Source of the DNA: Ornithodoros turicata
Taxonomy: Eukaryota; Arthropoda; Arachnida; Ixodida; Argasidae
DNA: 64,000 bases
Assembly: GCF_037126465.1 (NCBI RefSeq)
Contig: NC_088209.1
Span: 11,788,052-11,852,051 of the forward strand
Direction: 5' to 3'
Shown: positions 34,385 to 45,600 of the stretch, piece after piece
How positions within the stretch are numbered: the first letter of the stretch is position 1
How the letters are laid out: each line of letters opens with the position of its first letter
Translations under genes and position numbers: made by a program
The notes under the pieces: model-generated
What the model was told of the DNA's origin: nothing
The model's input: only the letters and a program-made list of their open reading frames with translations
Databases searched by the model: none

Positions 34385-34552
34385 CGGGGTAGGACTGCGG
34401 ATAATTTCGACAACCTGGGGTTCTTTTGACGTGCGCCGGAAATCCCCGACGCGTGGTGCTGGAAGCAGTGCTTACCACCCAGACATTGCTACCGTCCACG
34501 GCCTGGATCGAACACACGATCTTGGGCTCAGCAAGCCAGCACGTTGCCGACT
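34385..34552 (-). repeat. tRNA-derived SINE, second type
   Basis: The minus strand has a tRNA-like head with GTGTTCGATCCAGGCCGTGG. The plus strand shows ACAACCTGGGGTTCTTTTGA, a string I remember as common in tick repeats. Diverged copy. Confidence 0.5.
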
Positions 34553-34654
34553 TTTAACCTTGTTTACGTGTTTGTGAAGCAAAATAAAAGACGCTAGACT
34601 GACGAACACAGACGACCTTGTTTACGTGTTTGTCTGTGTTTGCCCGTTCAGCGT

Positions 34655-34855
34655 CTTTTACGTTAAATCAAAAATAACAAAGACGGTTAAGAGCCAGACT
34701 TAAAGGTTAAACAAGACTTTCGTGCAGTAGGCTGCACTTCTTCAGGTCCTCAAACCTGAAGAAGTGCAGCCTACTGCACGAAAGTCTTGTTTTTAATGTA
34801 TATAGTAAACAGCTGATGCTCTTAACCGTCTTTGTTATTTTTGATTCTGCATCGC
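34655..34855. mobile_element. Nested hairpin element
   Basis: Outer arms AATCAAAAATAACAAAGACG / its complement (34664 and 34845 sides) enclose a near-perfect inner hairpin at 34709-34793 with arms of about 37 bp (CAAGACTTTCGTGCAGTAGG) and a short loop. No frame. Confidence 0.7.
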
Positions 34856-35029
34856 CGGAAACTTGCACATTGTTTTTCATCACGTTCTACGATGTCTTTT
34901 ACGTTACTTCAATATGGGTATCCACGACGCCGCACAACTTTTGTTTTTATATTTCATCAATGTGTTCAGATAGGTAAAGGACTACCATGTCCTTTTGAAG
35001 CTGAAGCTGAAGCTTGAAGCTTGGGTGTT

Positions 35030-35150
35030 GTGCGTCCTGGGCCGACTTCACGACGAACTTTACCGACATTTCTCTAACTGTGTCTGAGGAAACCCTAGAC
35101 AGCACAACCGGCTCCCCGATTCGAACTCGGATCATCTCCCTGTATGTCGG
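35030..35150 (-). repeat. tRNA-derived SINE, partial
   Basis: Minus strand: B-box GAGTTCGAATCGGGGAGCC, then GGTTGTGCTGTCTAGGG and GTCGTGAAGTCGGCCCAGG. 3' truncated. Confidence 0.68.
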
Positions 35151-35203
35151 CGTGGAATGCCATCATCATAGTGGGTGTAAAGTGGGGTATGACGCCCTCT
35201 GCG

Positions 35204-35420
35204 CGGGCTTGTACACGTTACCAAAAAAGTAATTGATTACCGTTACCGTTACCCTGTACGGAAAAGTAATTTTTTTTGCCGTAACCGTTACCCTGTAGGA
35301 AAAAGCAATTTTTTTACCGTTACAAATTACTCGCCGGAAAAAGTAATGACGTGACGTCTAGAAAAGTAACGCCTTACTTTGCCAATTACTTTCGATATGT
35401 GAGGGAAAAAGTACATACAG
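35204..35420 (+). mobile_element. hAT family D, one end
   Basis: Starts near GGGCTTGTACACGTTACC and continues with AGTAATTGATTACCGTTACC repeats as in 21335-21500. The other end is missing, apparently cut before the LINE tail at 35667. Confidence 0.65.
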
Positions 35421-35665
35421 AAGTGTCTGAACGCCGTCGTGCATAACCGCGAGCACTGCAAGATGCAAGGCACCGAGAAATTGCACGAGTTAAAGCTCAA
35501 AGCTGACAGACATTTTGCTTGAGGGAGGCACAGCAGGCATTTGAAGAAGATTTTTTTTTTCTTCTGATCTTTCTCTCCACCGCTCTGAACATGCCAGATA
35601 TACGGCTAGGCCACAGCGACAAGTCATTGCAAATCGTCAACATCATTGTGACATTTGTATACAGA

Positions 35666-35850
<185 letters not shown>

Positions 35851-36570
35851 AGACTGGTGTACAAATTTTTCTGTCAACTGATGTGTACCTCAATTGCCAA
35901 GGACTTAGCACTCCCAATCTAAAAGAAAAAAAAAGTTAAATAAAATGGTGCCATTCTGAGCGGCAGTTGGTTCCGACCCACTGTTGCTTAGTAGCCGTGA
36001 AGCTCGGTTTTTCGATAGCTCAACAGCTTCGCTGCGGCAATAGACCCCTTTTCGTCGTTGTTCGTTCTTTTGACACAGTGATCTCAACACGAATCCATGT
36101 ATGAACGATTCTTATACAGTTTTTTTTTTTTTTTTTTTCGGTATGGGCTTGTACAAACCTTGGCTAAATGTTCGAGCATCGGCGCGGTAATCTGGCTCTT
36201 CTGCCCGAATAGACGAAAATGTTTCTCTGCGAAGAAAGCTACGAAGGTCATTTCTTTCCGCCTTCAATCGGTCACTGACGTAAAGAGCCCCCTCTTCGGA
36301 TGAGCGCACTTGAAAAGCAGTGGACCTTGCCTTTATATAGACGAGACGCTTTTCTTTTTATATATGCGCGTTTGTGCTAGACAAAAGAACAACAGAGGAA
36401 CCGTCTGGATTTCCCCGTGTTCATACAAAACACATTTCGCTCCAAAAAGACAACTTCGCCGCAAACACCTTCAAGGCCAAGTGTCATCCCACGCTGTCAA
36501 GTGAAGTGTTGAAGGCCAGCCAACCACGGAATCGTATACCGTTATCACTTTCTTATTTGACGAAAGCGCC
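35851..36570. other. Unassigned DNA
   Basis: T-run at 36120-36138. No gene or family recognised. Confidence 0.4.
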
Positions 36571-36574
36571 CAAT

Positions 36575-36674
36575 GTAGGCCTTTTTGTAACAATCGACAG
36601 GAAAAAGGCGTACGCCTCCTGTTTTTGACACATTATGCTAGAGAACGATGTCACTCAGAATGGTGGTCAGCTAT
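36575..36674. mobile_element. Family F remnant
   Basis: Keeps the 'aaaaaggcgtacgcctcctg' hairpin half and 'gagaacgatgtcactcagaa'. The next F begins directly after it. Confidence 0.65.
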
Positions 36675-37172
36675 CACTCTTAAAAATGAACTTCACCACA
36701 TAGCACGCTCCTAGACAACTATCATCCCACACTCTTAAAAATGAACTTCACCGCATAGCACGCTCCTAGACAACCATCATCTCCAATGGTATCGTTATCT
36801 GCCCTGATTTGTTGAAAACGGGGGGCGTACGCCTTTTCTGTGACACTTATGCTGTTCATAATTGTCACAAAAAAGGCGTACGCCCCCCGTTTTCAACAAA
36901 TCAGGGCAGATAACGATATCATTGGAGTTGATGGTTGGCTGGGAGCGTGCTATGCGGTGAAGTTCATTTTTAAGAGTGCAGATGACAACGTTGTCTCCCT
37001 TGATTTCATGTAAATGGGTGGCGTACGCCTTTTTTTGTACCAATTACGCTGTACATAATGGTTACAAAAAGGCCCCGCCTCTCGTTTTCAACAAATCGGG
37101 GCGAGAACGTTGCCATTCGTGATGATGGAGGACTAGGAACGTGCTGTGTGGTGAAGTTCATTTTTAAGCGCG
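36675..37172. mobile_element. Family F MITE interrupted by another F
   Basis: Left arm 36675-36729 and remainder 36979-37172, interrupted by 36730-36978. Removing the insert and one CA restores 'catcatcc-ca-gatgacaacg', which aligns with the usual F arm. The right end is diverged (TTTTTAAGCGCG). Confidence 0.85.
36730..36978. mobile_element. Family F MITE nested in F
   Basis: Complete 249-bp copy, CACTCTTAAAAATGAAC to complement, flanked by CA (36728-36729 and 36979-36980). Confidence 0.95.
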
Positions 37173-37176
37173 TACA

Positions 37177-37419
37177 CACTTCAAAATGAACTTCACCGCA
37201 TAGCACACTCCTAGCCAACCATCATCTCGAATGTTATCATTATCGTGTTTGTTGAAATAGGGAGGCGTACGCCTTTTTTTGTGACACTTATGCTGGTCAT
37301 AATTGTCACAAAAAAGGCGTACGCCTCCCGTTTTCAGCAAATCAGGGCAGATAACCATATCATTCGAGATTATGGTTGGCGAGGAGCGTGCTATGCGGTG
37401 AAGTTTATTTCTAATAGTG
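37177..37419. mobile_element. Family F MITE
   Basis: Full-length palindrome with slightly decayed ends (CACTTCAAAATGAAC; TTCTAATAGTG). Confidence 0.9.
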
Positions 37420-37423
37420 TAGG

Positions 37424-37773
37424 AGCGTGTTAGGCGGCGGTGTTAGGAGGCGCTCGCCTTTTTATGACACTCGTTGTTGTCAGGGGCGGATCTAGGATTT
37501 TCCCGAAGGGCGTCCGCTATGAACAAGTGCCACAGGCATGCTGGGATTTGTCCGCTGAATGGTCCACTGGGATCGGTCCACTCGTGGATCGTGCGAACGA
37601 GCTCCTCAGATGGTTTGCCGATTATGACATGGTCGCTATAATCTAGCCGGTCGTGATGATAGCATGTTATAATAACGAACAAGATACTGCAGCAATGCGC
37701 ACTCACGAAGCTATTTCTTGTGCCGGTCCCGCTATTCCCAAGATACCAAATACACGGAACGATCGCAGCTCTC
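37424..37773. other. Spacer with a partial F end
   Basis: 37424-37475 resembles an F fragment ('ggaggcgctcgcctttttat'). The rest is unassigned. Confidence 0.45.
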
Positions 37774-37775
37774 CA

Positions 37776-38023
37776 CACTCTTAAAAATGAATTTCACCGC
37801 ATAGCACGCTCCTAGTCAACCATAATCTCGAATGATATCGTTATCTGCCCTGATTTGTTGAAAACGGGAGGTGTACGCCTTTTTTGTGACACTTATGCTG
37901 TTCATAATTGTCACAAAAAGGCGTACGCCTCCCGTTTTCAACAAATCAGTGAAAATAACGATACCACTCAAGATGATGGTTGGCTAGGAGCGTGCTATGC
38001 GGTGAAGTTTATTTCTAAGAGTG
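37776..38023. mobile_element. Family F MITE
   Basis: Complete copy flanked by CA/CA. Confidence 0.95.
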
Positions 38024-38043
38024 CAGGTTGACATCTTCATCAA

Positions 38044-38166
38044 CACTCTTAAAAATGAACTTCACCACATAGCACGCTTTTCAACAAATCTGCGGCGAGA
38101 ACGTTGTCATTCGGGATGGTGGTTGGCTAGGAGTGTGCTATGTGGTGAAGTTCATTTTTAAGAGTG
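38044..38166. mobile_element. Family F MITE, internally deleted
   Basis: Only 123 bp. The left arm stops after CATAGCACGC and joins TTTTCAACAAATC of the right arm. Both termini intact, flanked by AA/AA. It probably transposed in this short form or was trimmed by hairpin-mediated deletion. Confidence 0.92.
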
Positions 38167-38356
38167 AAGCTGTTGCACACTTGTGCTTTGCATGTTGGCC
38201 GTTCGTACAAGAATTACGTCTTTAACGTCTGCAACAATCTTCTGTTCTTCAGCTGAACGCGATCTACTCGAGCAGTCTGAGCAATTCCGCGTGACGCCAT
38301 CTATGGGGGCATCTGAATACTGGCGCGACCGGACGGACCTAACCCGAGGCTAATCC

Positions 38357-38660
38357 TTGACTGGCCACTTGCGCGTGCCGTCGACGCCTCTTCCGCAACG
38401 CTCAATATTTATTCGCCTCGGACTTCGAGGGGAGCGTCGCGTTTCTAGTGCTCAGCCGCCGCTCGCCAAACGCCGCGTAGGACGCTGGAAAAACCGCTGG
38501 AGAAACACCTCATGCGGTTGGGCCTTTACAGCTCAGCGGCGTTACCGCTTGCGACGAGTTCACTCTCGTCGATGCCGTCACTGCAGTGACCCGGAAGATA
38601 TCGACTGCATCATTTTCTATTGCACGCACTCGAACACTTCAGATCCACATTTTCAGTGCA
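38357..38660 (+). pseudogene. LINE ORF2 C-terminal knuckle
   Basis: A 103-codon frame ends RCRHCSDPEDIDCIIFYC, the zinc-knuckle segment that closes many LINE ORF2 proteins (C-x2-C, then E-D, then C). The preceding basic stretch fits the linker after RNase H. Upstream RNase H is missing. It is a separate, short fragment from the LINE at 38790-40672, because the domain order would otherwise be inverted. No tail or target duplication seen. Confidence 0.6.
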
Positions 38661-38789
38661 AGCAATAGCATACCTGCACTCATTGAGTGTTGGGAGAGTA
38701 CTCAGTCATTTAATTTTCAATGCTGTCATGGCTGCCCTACCTAGTCTCTTGCCCCGATGGGTATTTATTAGTCTCTACACAGTTGACAT

Positions 38790-40672
38790 CTGCATATGAT
38801 CATCGGGAAAGCAGTGGCCTGCTTTACACCGTCGCCTTCAGAGTACACTTGACCGTGTAGTGCACTTCCTCCTGGAGAGATGCATGGATCTGCTTTCAGA
38901 AAAGACTGTAATGTTGCCTTTTACGCGTCGCCATCTTAAAGGGACTATGAAACGATTTTTTTCTTCGTTTCGTTCGAAAGAAGACATTTTTCTGAGTCCA
39001 GAATCGAAATTTTACCTTCGTCGCGCGAGCGGATTTCTCGGGAGCGAATTTAAACGGAGCGGCGAAGGGAGGACAGCTAGCGCCGCGCCGTGGCGAGCTG
39101 CCGAGCGGAGACACAACGGGCAACTTGACGCGACCACGGCCGGCTCAGCAACACGTCATCGTGACGTGTGGCCGAGCCGAGGAATCCCGCCAGGAGCATG
39201 CGCCGTAGGATCCCGCGTATGCGTTCATCGGGAGTGGAAATCTCCATGACAGCAGCTTTCGCGCGATCGGCAGATTTCAGCAGTGGCGGCAGCCACAGCG
39301 CGAGCTCGCGGCATTACTTGCCATTGTGCAACACCGGTGACGTAACGGGGAAGCGAAGTGCGGTCCGTACAGTTACACCATCGACAGGGAAATATGCGCG
39401 GGAGAGGAGGAACGCGGAAGAGACATTTCCAGCGCGCGCTCCTCGCAGAGTGGAGCGATTTCGAACGGAAAAATTTGTGGCAGATTAGTTTCTCTGCGGG
39501 AAGAACAGTTTCCATCGAAAAAAAGTATGGGGGTTCGGGAAATTTCATAGTCCCTTTAAGAGATTTCAACTACATATTGGTCGTCATCAGGTACGTCGTG
39601 TACCACATCACCGCTTTCTCGGCCTTACTCTCTACCGGAGTCTGTCATGGGTAGTGGAGGTGCGCCATCTAAAAGCAGCAGCTGAGAGTCGTCTTACTGT
39701 TCTACGGCATTTATACGGTTCCCGGTGGGGCAGGTTTCCTCAGGCAATGCTCAGCATTCACCGATCTCTTGTAAGTCAGACGGTAGCTCATCACATTCCA
39801 CTGTTTCACAACCTCCCTGTTACCACAGAGAAAGTGTTAGAGTCCATCCTAGCAAAGGCCATTATACTCTGTCCTGGCCTTCCCCGAGCGACGTCACACA
39901 AGCGAAAAAATCTCAAATAAAAAAAAAAAATGCCACGTCCCAAATCAGAAAATGGCGTTGCTAATTTCTTACAAGCCCTAGTCATTGCAGGAGCACGGGA
40001 AACACCTGCACCAGCTCTCTCAGGGTACACGAAACTTTACGGCGCTACGCGCGGTTTGCAACGCGCCACCATCGCCACCCTCAGCTTCACGCCATTATGA
40101 GACGTCACCACTCTTCCTTTATGCGAGCTATCCAGACACAACGTGGTCTTATTCGGAAGCACAAGCCACATGCATTACCCGATATCCCAACATGGGCTCT
40201 ACAGCCTCCTCACGTAAGAATTAATGTGTCTGGACTTCCAGGAAGGAGGATATACCAACGCATGTTCTTCGCCAGTTCAGTCTTGAGTTATTAAACAGAA
40301 CCGCAGGCAGAATACAGATTTTCACGGATGCATCTACGATATCATCCGGCACCTCGTGTGCGTTTGTTATCCTGGAGGCGAATATCGAAATCGCGGTGCG
40401 GCTGTGTCCACGTCACATCTCCTTCGGCCGCTGGACTTCATGGAGTCCTCTTTTCACTAAGTTTTATCCACTCGCTATCTTCAGTTGCTCGCAGGATCAC
40501 CTATAGCGGCTCAAAATGTGCGTTACAGGCTCTGGCTTCCACGTTTACTACGGGATCTCCGGCATCAGCAACATAAGATGTCTTGCACACATACCATGCG
40601 CCAGTTTCAAAAGCTCATGACATCCAAATGCAGTATAGATCCCTAGTCACTGTGGCATTGTAGGCAACGGGA
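38790..40672 (+). pseudogene. LINE ORF2: RT end and RNase H, split by a TTAA element
   Basis: LERCMDLLSEKTVMLPFTRR (about 38872-38931) lies left of the insert at 38940-39555. Right of it, in frames reading on, are HHRFLGLTLYRSLSWVVEVR and HLKAAAESRLTVLRHLYGSR (39605-39725), the terminal RT segment of LINEs (canonical 'FLGV..D..LSW..H...'). Further on, an RNase H start IFTDASTISSGTSCAFV (about 40320-40370), TYSGSKCALQAL (40500-40536; the canonical D of 'xSDSxxAL' is G) and IPSHCGIVGN (about 40640-40668). Then it jumps to a G-run and the retroposon tail at 40674. Many stops; non-functional. Confidence 0.75.
38940..39555. mobile_element. 616-bp element with TTAA target inside a LINE
   Basis: Ends AGGGACTATGAAAC and TTTCATAGTCCCT, flanked by TTAA at 38936-38939 and 39556-39559. 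Removing it rejoins the LINE frame. The ends resemble those of 27006-27580 (AGGTACTGTAAAG). GC-rich interior with no supported gene. Confidence 0.88.
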
Positions 40673-40673
40673 G

Positions 40674-41184
40674 GGGGGATATGTTTATTAAGATAGGGGA
40701 TATGTATATTAGAATTTTTTTATTATTTTAGAATTTTTTTATTATTACTCCTTTTCGCTTTTGGATTATTACAAGGGCATTTCCTGCGTTCTTCCGTTTT
40801 TTCTGATCGATCATCAAGTAGCTGTGTTTTTTGTTGCGAGTTCAAACCGTTATTGATGATGGGAGAGACATGAGTGTGTGTAATTACAGCAAAGCTGTTA
40901 CTGTCTGTGTTATTGTGGTGCTTTTTGTAAGAGTGTTTACCAATTAATTTATTGATGCACGTAATCATGCCAGATGTGCTTATTTGGTTGTTGCTGAAGT
41001 GTCGCGTATGTGAATGCCAGTTATTTTCCTTTGTTTGGTATGTGTTAGCACTGCTATTGACGTCGCGGTCCCCAGGCGTTTTCAAGCTGCATCATGGCAG
41101 CTTTTTGTCTGGGACCACCGCCATCTCTTGATGGAAACGGAAATAAATAAATAAATAAATTTATAATGTAAAAAAAAAAAGAAA
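40674..41184 (+). repeat. Retroposon tail then AT-rich DNA
   Basis: G-run plus 'gatatgtttattaag', partly duplicated at 40696-40715, matching tails at 24361 and 60019. 40720-41180 is AT-rich with (AAAT)n at 41138-41160. No gene. Confidence 0.5.
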
Positions 41185-41442
41185 GAAAGGAAAGGTCAGC
41201 CGGACGACGCAACGGCTCTGTGTGGATGCTGCTGCACGCCGTGCTCTTCAGCTCAGGCGCGCCCAACTGATGCCCACTAAGGGTGACGCGGGGCGAATGC
41301 TGAACGAGCTGAGGCAACAAATGTGCAGCACCTCCTGGCTAACAGGTACTGCTCTGGATTCGCTTCTGTACAACGTTTGATCCAGAGTTACGCTTTCGAG
41401 CACCACTCTCCTTCACGCGACAAACGACGATTGTCCTATATA

Positions 41443-42645
41443 CAGGGTGTCCCAGAAAACGTGCCATTGAATTATAATAAAAAAAAAAAACTACACCACC
41501 TAGAGTCATGCGGTCAATGGCATTTGTTCTTACTGGGTTTTTGCCACCTCCTCATGTGACTGTCGTGTAACGTAAGTTTAATTAAGTAAATTTTTGCGAG
41601 CTTAAGTCGGAAATTTGCCTAGTAAAGGTCACTTTTTTACCCCACCAATGTGAAGAGCGTGTCTAGTTTAGTCAAATTAATGATAATTGACAGGGATATT
41701 CAGGAGCTATCTCATCGAAAAAAAATAGCCGAACATCATGCTCTGCGGAGGTCGCACAGAATAGCGCACGATGAATTTTTGAGCGCAATATTTGTCAGTC
41801 CGACGAAAGGAGGTTGGAAACCAAGCCGAGGAGGAGGAGGAGGAGTGTCGTTGGGAGGAACCCGAGAGGTCTGCCTGCCTGATTAGGCGGCATGTTTCTC
41901 GGGAAGGGAAAGATGGTCGACAGGAGGAAAGGGTGAAGTGGAAGACCGAGCGGAATCCGCTCGGGGGGAGGATAGCTGCGTCCATGGGCCGACTTCAGGG
42001 GAACTGTGCCGGCATACGCCTATTACACATCTGAGGGAAACCCAGGAAAAACCCCAGACGGCACAGCCGGCCCGCGGATTCGAACCGCGGACCTCCCAGT
42101 CTCCAAGCGCACGCGTTACCGCTGCGCCACCGGAGCTGGTGGAAACCAAGCCCTCTCCGACATCGCAGAAAGAGATAAAACAGGAACGGCTTATCACGTC
42201 CGACTTTCGCTGAGATAATGCTTTCCCTCTCCCAATTTTAGGAACTGTTACTTTTTCTACTATCACTCTGTGGGCTGGCTTCGGAACCTCCTTTCGTCGC
42301 ACTGAGAGCGACTGCACTCAAAAAGTCATCGCGCGCTATGGTTCGGTGCTCCGAAAAGCATGATATTCGGCTATTTTTTCCGATGGGATAGCTCGTGAAT
42401 ATCACTGCGAATTATCATGAATTTGAGTGAACTCGGCACGCTCTTCATATTGGTGGGGTAAAAAAGTGACCTTTACTTGGCAAATTTCCGAGTTCAGTTC
42501 GCAAATATTTACATAATTAAACTTGGAGTACATGACATTCACTTTAGGAGGTGGCAAAAACCTAATAAGAACAAATGCTGTGGACCGCGTGATTCTAGGT
42601 GGCGTAGTTTTTTTATTATAAATCAATGACACGTTTTCTGGGACA
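41443..42645. mobile_element. TACAGGGTG foldback element inside a LINE
   Basis: Left end CAGGGTGTCCCAGAAAACGT, right end the complement of TGTCCCAGAAAACGTG, flanked by TA (41441-41442 and 42646-42647). Imperfect arms of roughly 380 bp share 'gaccttta/taaaggtc', 'tgcgaccgc'-type blocks and GAAAGGAGGTT / AACCTCCTTTC. The centre (about 41830-42270) is a SINE. The right arm lost its last few bases. Confidence 0.82.
41828..42160 (-). repeat. Full-length tRNA-derived SINE inside the foldback
   Basis: The clearest SINE here. Minus strand: A-box GTGGCGCAGCGGTAACGCG (about 42120-42138), B-box GCGGTTCGAATCCGCGGGCC (about 42070-42090), then GGCTGTGCCGTCTGGGG, CACAGTTCCCCTGAAGTCGG, and a 3' part ending in (CTC)n at about 41828-41843. 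The tail segment ('ggcagacctctcgggttcct') recurs near 57860. Confidence 0.85.
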
Positions 42646-43149
42646 TAGGCGACGGCTCAATGTACCATACCGCGCACGTCTTCTCTTCAACCTGGGAAAG
42701 CGAAACTCTCCGCACTGTGTGTGAGTGTGGCGTTGTAGAGGACGTAGAATACGTCCTTATCAGGTGTCGGAAATACGTTGATGCTCGAAGAGTTTTAGGA
42801 GCCTCTCTCGTGTGGACTCTCGAGCCTTCGACATCGCGAAACTGTTAGGTCCTCTGTCGTCCGACAAGGTGCTGAGGCCTCCCTCCCCCCCCCCCCTCCC
42901 AAATCTGAAGATTTTCTACATACAACCGGCATTATGGACATTCTATGACTCGCTGAATGTGTACTGTGTGCCCTTCCCCCCCCCCCCCCAGCGATTCCTA
43001 CATTTTACACTCAGTAGGTCGTAACATTTGAACTGCATGTTGAACTCTCTCCTCTGTTTGTACTTTCTGTGTGTAAGCGTACTGGGGTAGCCACTTCGAC
43101 TTCGTTGCAGCTCCCATCCCCATTTTTTTCTTTATCGCATTACCATCAC

Positions 43150-44050
43150 CATTGAGCGTTGGCGACGTCTTTCCCACTCTCGCTATCCTTTTATTTTATT
43201 TTCTTATTTACTTTCTGGCTTGACACGGCGGCCTACTCAAAGAAAAATTGGTTACCGAATACCGAAGCTATCACCCAACGGGGCAACAATATATTAATGC
43301 TTTGTATGCTTTGCTCGCATACACAGCAACTCGATAAACACTTCGTTTGTTTGTTTGTTTGTTTTTTAAGTCCATATGTAGCGACCGTTGATTTGTATGG
43401 CAGATTTCCTTATTAGTCTTTTCTTTTCAATTATGTTATTCCCAAGGGGGACCATTACACGGAGATAAAACACTGCTAATTTCTATTATACCCAATAGTA
43501 AAGACACACGGGCAATGCCTTCTAAACTGTGATATTCTCCATATTTTTCTTTCTTTTCCAATCCAATCCAATCCAATCCAACTGTGCTATTAGGCGGGAG
43601 CTATATACGAGTGCTAAACAACTCTATCCTGTCACCATACGCGTCTCAACACCTTACGTAGCCTTGTCTAAATGTCAAGCCGTTAAGGGTCGAGAGGGGG
43701 GGGGGGGGGGGCTTGCCGCTGTTGAGGCTCAACTTGTTACGGCACGGAAGAAAGAAAAATATTTTTGTCTAACAATTCCACGTCTGTATGCTAGATCTGT
43801 AGACATCTATTCTATTACGGCGCCGCCTCTAATAATTGGATCCTACACGTAGATGGCGCTATAATGATCCAGCTGACCATGGCGGGAGGGATGGGTGCTT
43901 CGAGTTTTCTATGGTCGCTTATTAGCAGGTGACAATGGGGGCATATTGCTTACAAGGGCAAAGAAAGTGATCCGTGACAGAACAACTTCGGCGAACTGCA
44001 TGGGAACTGGGACGAGCATGTTCTGCGCCTGGAGTATAGGAGGTAACATG
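43150..44050. other. Unassigned DNA with microsatellites
   Basis: (ATCCA)n at 43557-43580, GTTT repeats at 43344-43362 and a G-run at 43697-43710. No gene recognised. Confidence 0.45.
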
Positions 44051-44054
44051 GGTT

Positions 44055-44165
44055 TGTACAGACATATGTCGGCACAGTTCCCTTAGAAGTTGGCCCAGGA
44101 CGCACATTCCCCCGGGGCGTCAGTCGTGACTTTGCTGACCTCTCTGAGGCCAACAACTACGAGCC
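44055..44165 (+). repeat. SINE body fragment
   Basis: CAGACATATGTCGGCACAG and CCCAGGACGCACATTCCCC, as in the SINE at 31355. Head missing. Confidence 0.68.
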
Positions 44166-44849
44166 CTTTAACTAGCGCCACAAGCTGAAAACGTCTTGGA
44201 TCATGAAAACAGTGCTAAATAGCGTTTTTAGAGTGTTTGGCGACGTTTAAAATGGGAATAATCAAAATGTGCTGGAAATCGAAAAATCGAGCTGAAAATG
44301 TCTTAGATCATGAAAACAGTGCTGGCTCGCTACAAAACCAAGATATCCACTTTAGGTTCCAAACATGGTCCCCTAGTTCTGAAACTGCAGTGGAAAATTA
44401 CCTAAAGCGGCTTATCAATTCGGCATATTTTTTACGTATAAATATTTTGAAGATTGCCAGTGCCTCTACTGTATATCTTTTTCTTTCTCTTTTTTTTTTC
44501 TTCGTGGCACGGTAAGACAAACTTCAGCACAGTTCCCTGTGAAGCCAGCCCATGAGGCCAGAGATTGCTCGATCGGCAAATAAACGCCACCAACGAACTA
44601 GTGGAGATGGACATTCGGTAATTCGCTCGGTTTGGACAACAATTTTGAAGGGCATACGCGGGGTCATGGCTGTCCTTCAGGCTCTAATTCATATTATTCG
44701 GGGCAAGGTAATGTGACAGAGGATCGCTATTGGCCTCGAGAACAAGCTTTAGGTGTCGCGTCTTGCGCTCAAATAGTGAGGATAAGAGAACGGGCGAAGC
44801 GTTCCGAGTGCGTGGAGTTCGGGCGCCCTGCGTATTGCTTCCTGGTGTA
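44166..44849. other. Unassigned DNA with a short internal duplication
   Basis: 'gatcatgaaaacagtgct' at 44196-44215 recurs at 44308-44325 within a larger imperfect repeat. 44525-44555 is a SINE scrap (CACAGTTCCCTGTGAAGCC). No gene. Confidence 0.45.
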
Positions 44850-45148
44850 ATCAATAGACCTCTCCCCGTTTGCAAACAAATGACGTCATAGTGTTCGACA
44901 GCGCCACCAGTTTGGTAGAGTTGAACTACGCTCAAAGCTAGGGGCGAAAAAGGTCGCGCCCGAAAGGCATGGTCTTGAGGGGATTACGATGGTCCCTGAA
45001 AGGGACGCGACCTTCGGTCCTACTTATCTTTTAAAAGGAGGCAGCGAAAAAGTGCCCATTCGTGGAACCCAGCCCTCCCCTTCCGATTTGTTTACGTTTC
45101 AGTCTGTCTACCAACGTCATGATGACGTTTCTCGGGTAGAGATCTAGT
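44850..45148 (-). mobile_element. hAT family C, core fragment
   Basis: Matches the core of 20015-20887 ('gacgtcatagtgttcgacag', 'aaagggacgcgaccttcggt', 'ccattcgtggaacccagccc'). Neither subterminal array is present. Confidence 0.72.
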
Positions 45149-45206
45149 TCGATTTTAGGAGAAAGTTACACTATAGAAAGGGAACTTGAACGCATACCAC
45201 GCTCTA

Positions 45207-45455
45207 CACTCTTAAAAATGAACTTCACCGCATAGCACGCTCCTAGCCAACCATCATCTCGAACGATATCGTTATCTGCCCTGATTTGTTGAAAACGGGA
45301 GGAGTACGCCTTTTCTGTGACACTTATTATGTTCATAATTGTCACAGAAAAGGCGTACTCCTCCCGTTTTCAACAAATCAGGGCAGATAACGATATCATT
45401 CGAGATGATGGTTGGCTAGGAGCGTGCTATGCGGTGAAATTCATTTTTAAGAGTG
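45207..45455. mobile_element. Family F MITE, founder-like copy of the array
   Basis: Complete, flanked by TA/TA. It lies inside a related, older element: 'gaacgcataccacgctc' + TA + F + TA + 'cgctaaccattgccacgaat', comparable with uninterrupted 50390-50420. Confidence 0.93.
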
Positions 45456-45600
45456 TACGCTAACCATTGCCACGAATGATAGCGTTATCGCTTCTGATTC
45501 GAAGAAAGAAGGAGGCGTTCGCCTTTTTGCGTCAGTTTGTATATAGCATAATTAGAGGGCGGATCTCTAGGCAATAAATCGCATCGCATAAATCGTTCTA

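Larger units (their letters stand above)
41185..43140 (+). pseudogene. LINE ORF2 C-terminus and 3' UTR, split by a foldback
   Basis: LCVDAAARRALQLRRAQLM (41217-41275, end of RNase H) leads to TALDSLLYNV, a stop, and PELRFRAPLSFTRQTTIVLY up to 41440. After removal of 41443-42645 it continues RRLNVPYRARLLFNLGK and the knuckle C..C..VEDVEYVLIRCRKYVDARRV (42720-42800). This is the standard LINE order: RNase H, linker, knuckle. The 3' UTR follows with two C-runs (42881-42900 and 42979-42990) and GGTAGCCACTTCGACTTCGT near 43085, similar to the tail at 63080. RT is absent. Confidence 0.78.
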
